Source of the DNA: Flavobacteriaceae bacterium | GTDB lineage: Bacteria; Bacteroidota; Bacteroidia; Flavobacteriales; Flavobacteriaceae | Length of the DNA stretch: 64,000 nt | NCBI GenBank assembly: GCA_031277535.1 | Contig: JAITMD010000006.1 | Location: 124,001 to 188,000 of the forward strand | Direction of reading: 5' to 3' | Shown here: positions 62,930-64,000 of the stretch, in pieces | Layout: each line of letters starts with the position of its first letter | Position numbering within the stretch: position 1 is the first letter of the stretch | Notes under the pieces: generated by a model | What the model was told of the DNA's origin: nothing | The model's database searches: none | What the model saw: only the letters and a program-made list of their open reading frames with translations | Program-made: the position numbers and the translations under genes

Positions 62930-63622
62930 ATGAGAAAAATTATTACTTTATTTTTAGCTCTTTCACTTCTGTCAACAGTTCATGCACAGCGTAAATTTGA
63001 GCTACCGAAAGCTGAAAAAGCGAAGATAGAATATGTAGAGCTACAGCAAATATTAGATCACAAATCAGATTTGAATCTAACCAATCTACAAGTTCAGTCT
63101 ATCACTGTAAAAAACGAATACTTAAAAAGAGAACTACAATCTTTAAACAATCAGAAGAACGCTGACCGCATTGAAAGAAGAATGTATGAAAGAGAACTTA
63201 GTGCTTCTCAAAAGTTATTTATTGAGCGCCAGTTAACTGCTGACCAACTTGAAAAATGGCAAAATATCAAGGCACAAATAGCTCAAGATTATGCTGATAA
63301 AACTACATTAAAAGATGATTTAGCTATTTTAGAACATCAATATAAATTAGACTTAGCAGACCTACAAGTAAGATACAGTGCTGATAGAGATATGTTTAAA
63401 ATTCAAAAAAACAATTTAAATCAGTATTATGCTAAGAAAGTAGGTAAATTAAAACAATACTATGAAGCTAAAGCTGCTAAAAATGGAGAAGACGAAGAAT
63501 ATGTTCCAACATTAGAGGATATTGCTAATTTAGTGAAAGACTTTGATGAACAAACAAATAATTCTAGTCCTTTGAACAATATTCGTATTGAAAAAGAAAC
63601 TCCTGAAACAACAGAGAATTAA
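62930..63622 (+). CDS. Periplasmic coiled-coil protein, hypothetical
   Basis: This 230-residue protein has a signal peptide (IITLFLALSLLSTVHAQ). The mature part is almost entirely charged helix: residues 45-115 contain two LT/LS-x-x-Q motifs (LTNLQVQSI, LTADQLEKW) spaced as in Spy/CpxP-like periplasmic proteins, and residues 120-190 are coiled coil (KLDLADLQVRY, KVGKLKQYYEAK). The C-terminus is acidic and disordered. A Spy/CpxP-like chaperone role is possible but the match is weak. It is monocistronic. Confidence 0.68.
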   Translation: MRKIITLFLALSLLSTVHAQRKFELPKAEKAKIEYVELQQILDHKSDLNLTNLQVQSITVKNEYLKRELQSLNNQKNADRIERRMYERELSASQKLFIERQLTADQLEKWQNIKAQIAQDYADKTTLKDDLAILEHQYKLDLADLQVRYSADRDMFKIQKNNLNQYYAKKVGKLKQYYEAKAAKNGEDEEYVPTLEDIANLVKDFDEQTNNSSPLNNIRIEKETPETTEN

Positions 63623-63640
63623 TTCTATCTTTTATATATA

Positions 63641-63677
63641 AAAAAGCTCCTCTTAGATTGTCAAGAGGAGCTTTTTT
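63641..63677. terminator. Bidirectional terminator
   Basis: A perfect 14-bp stem (aaaaagctcctctt / aagaggagcttttt) with an 8-nt loop lies between the convergent coiled-coil and pirin genes. Confidence 0.93.
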
Positions 63678-63694
63678 AGTTTATTACTTTACTG

Positions 63695-64000
63695 TTATGA
63701 TAAATAAGCAGGCAATTCCATTGGTACTTCCATCAAAAGCAAATGAGCATCTGTACTTGCTGTTATTTCAAACTTCTCTCTATTCCAGAAACCAATAGCA
63801 TCTCTTCTGTCCAATACAACATCATCTAATGTAATACTACCCTCCAAAACAAATAAATAAACTCCATTTGTTTTATCGTTTAATTGGTAACTTAAGCTTT
63901 TTCCTCGCTCTAAATCACTCATAGAAAACCATGCATTCTGATGAATCCATACTCCTTTATCCTCTTTGTTTGGAGAAAGAATTTGATCCCATTTGTTTTG
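63695..64000 (-). CDS. Pirin-family protein, C-terminal fragment
   Basis: The last 102 codons of a gene that continues beyond the window edge. Reading in frame from 64000 gives NKWDQILSPNKEDKGVWI, then HQNAWFSMSDLERGKSL, the C-terminal cupin of pirin-like quercetin dioxygenase/YhaK-type proteins. It goes on with VLEGSITLDDVVLDRRDAIG and ends LPAYLS. An internal Met at 63922 is not the start. The metal-binding N-terminal cupin lies outside the window, so activity cannot be judged. Confidence 0.85.
   Translation of the reverse strand, partial: QNKWDQILSPNKEDKGVWIHQNAWFSMSDLERGKSLSYQLNDKTNGVYLFVLEGSITLDDVVLDRRDAIGFWNREKFEITASTDAHLLLMEVPMELPAYLS

Overview
The window looks like chromosome of a low-GC member of the Flavobacteriaceae; Myroides is my guess, not a demonstrated assignment. 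Supporting signs are a TAnnTTTG-type -7 promoter element before several genes, a type B (CHU_C) type IX secretion sorting domain, DUF6266 and DUF5694 family proteins, outer-membrane beta-barrels with carboxypeptidase-like N-terminal domains, and a eukaryote-like class Ia ribonucleotide reductase small subunit. No rRNA, CRISPR array or insertion sequence was seen.

From left to right, positions 1-8258 are mostly housekeeping genes on the minus strand: nrdB-nrdA (nrdA cut by the window edge), a GDSL hydrolase, sucA-sucB, a small beta-barrel protein, an unknown 113-residue protein and a polyprenyl diphosphate synthase. Positions 9024-15377 hold an RND efflux operon (TetR, TolC, adaptor, pump) behind a long palindrome. 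Then come an AraC regulator, a FabH-type synthase, an XRE regulator, two tandem paralogous outer-membrane proteins, a SF2 helicase with a C-terminal membrane region, a D-lactate dehydrogenase, an unknown protein ending in a beta-clamp-like motif, an ABC-F ATPase with a long leader, a DUF5694 protein and a LytS/LytR-type two-component pair.

Positions 33095-39550 form a tight four-gene operon: a giant Sel1-repeat protein, a noncanonical HSP90-family ATPase and two paralogous helical-repeat proteins. DUF6266, a LolC/E-type permease, rbfA and methylmalonyl-CoA epimerase follow, then two near-identical tRNAs with anticodon CAT.

The most interesting region is an approximately 11.9 kb integrative mobilizable element (43546-55438) inserted at the 3' end of the second tRNA. 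It is bounded by a 31-bp direct repeat that carries the last 12 bases of the tRNA and part of its terminator. Its backbone is a tyrosine integrase, an unknown protein, an excisionase-like HTH protein, a primase-helicase and a BfmA/BtgA-like mobilization protein, with no relaxase. It also carries iteron-like repeats, a possible oriT hairpin, a possible small RNA locus and a 157-nt hairpin. Its cargo is a candidate immune module: a 131-residue helical protein whose C-terminus carries a glycine-rich motif (TGGGSFINGD), 3 bp upstream of a 1449-residue STAND-like NTPase whose N-terminus carries the matching motif (TGGGDFINGD). That layout is the one described for bacterial NLR-like systems that signal by amyloid templating to a membrane-active Bell-type effector. 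A DUF7695-like zinc protein lies next to it.

Beyond the island are a 2168-residue secreted repeat adhesin with a T9SS sorting domain, a small periplasmic coiled-coil protein and the C-terminal part of a pirin.
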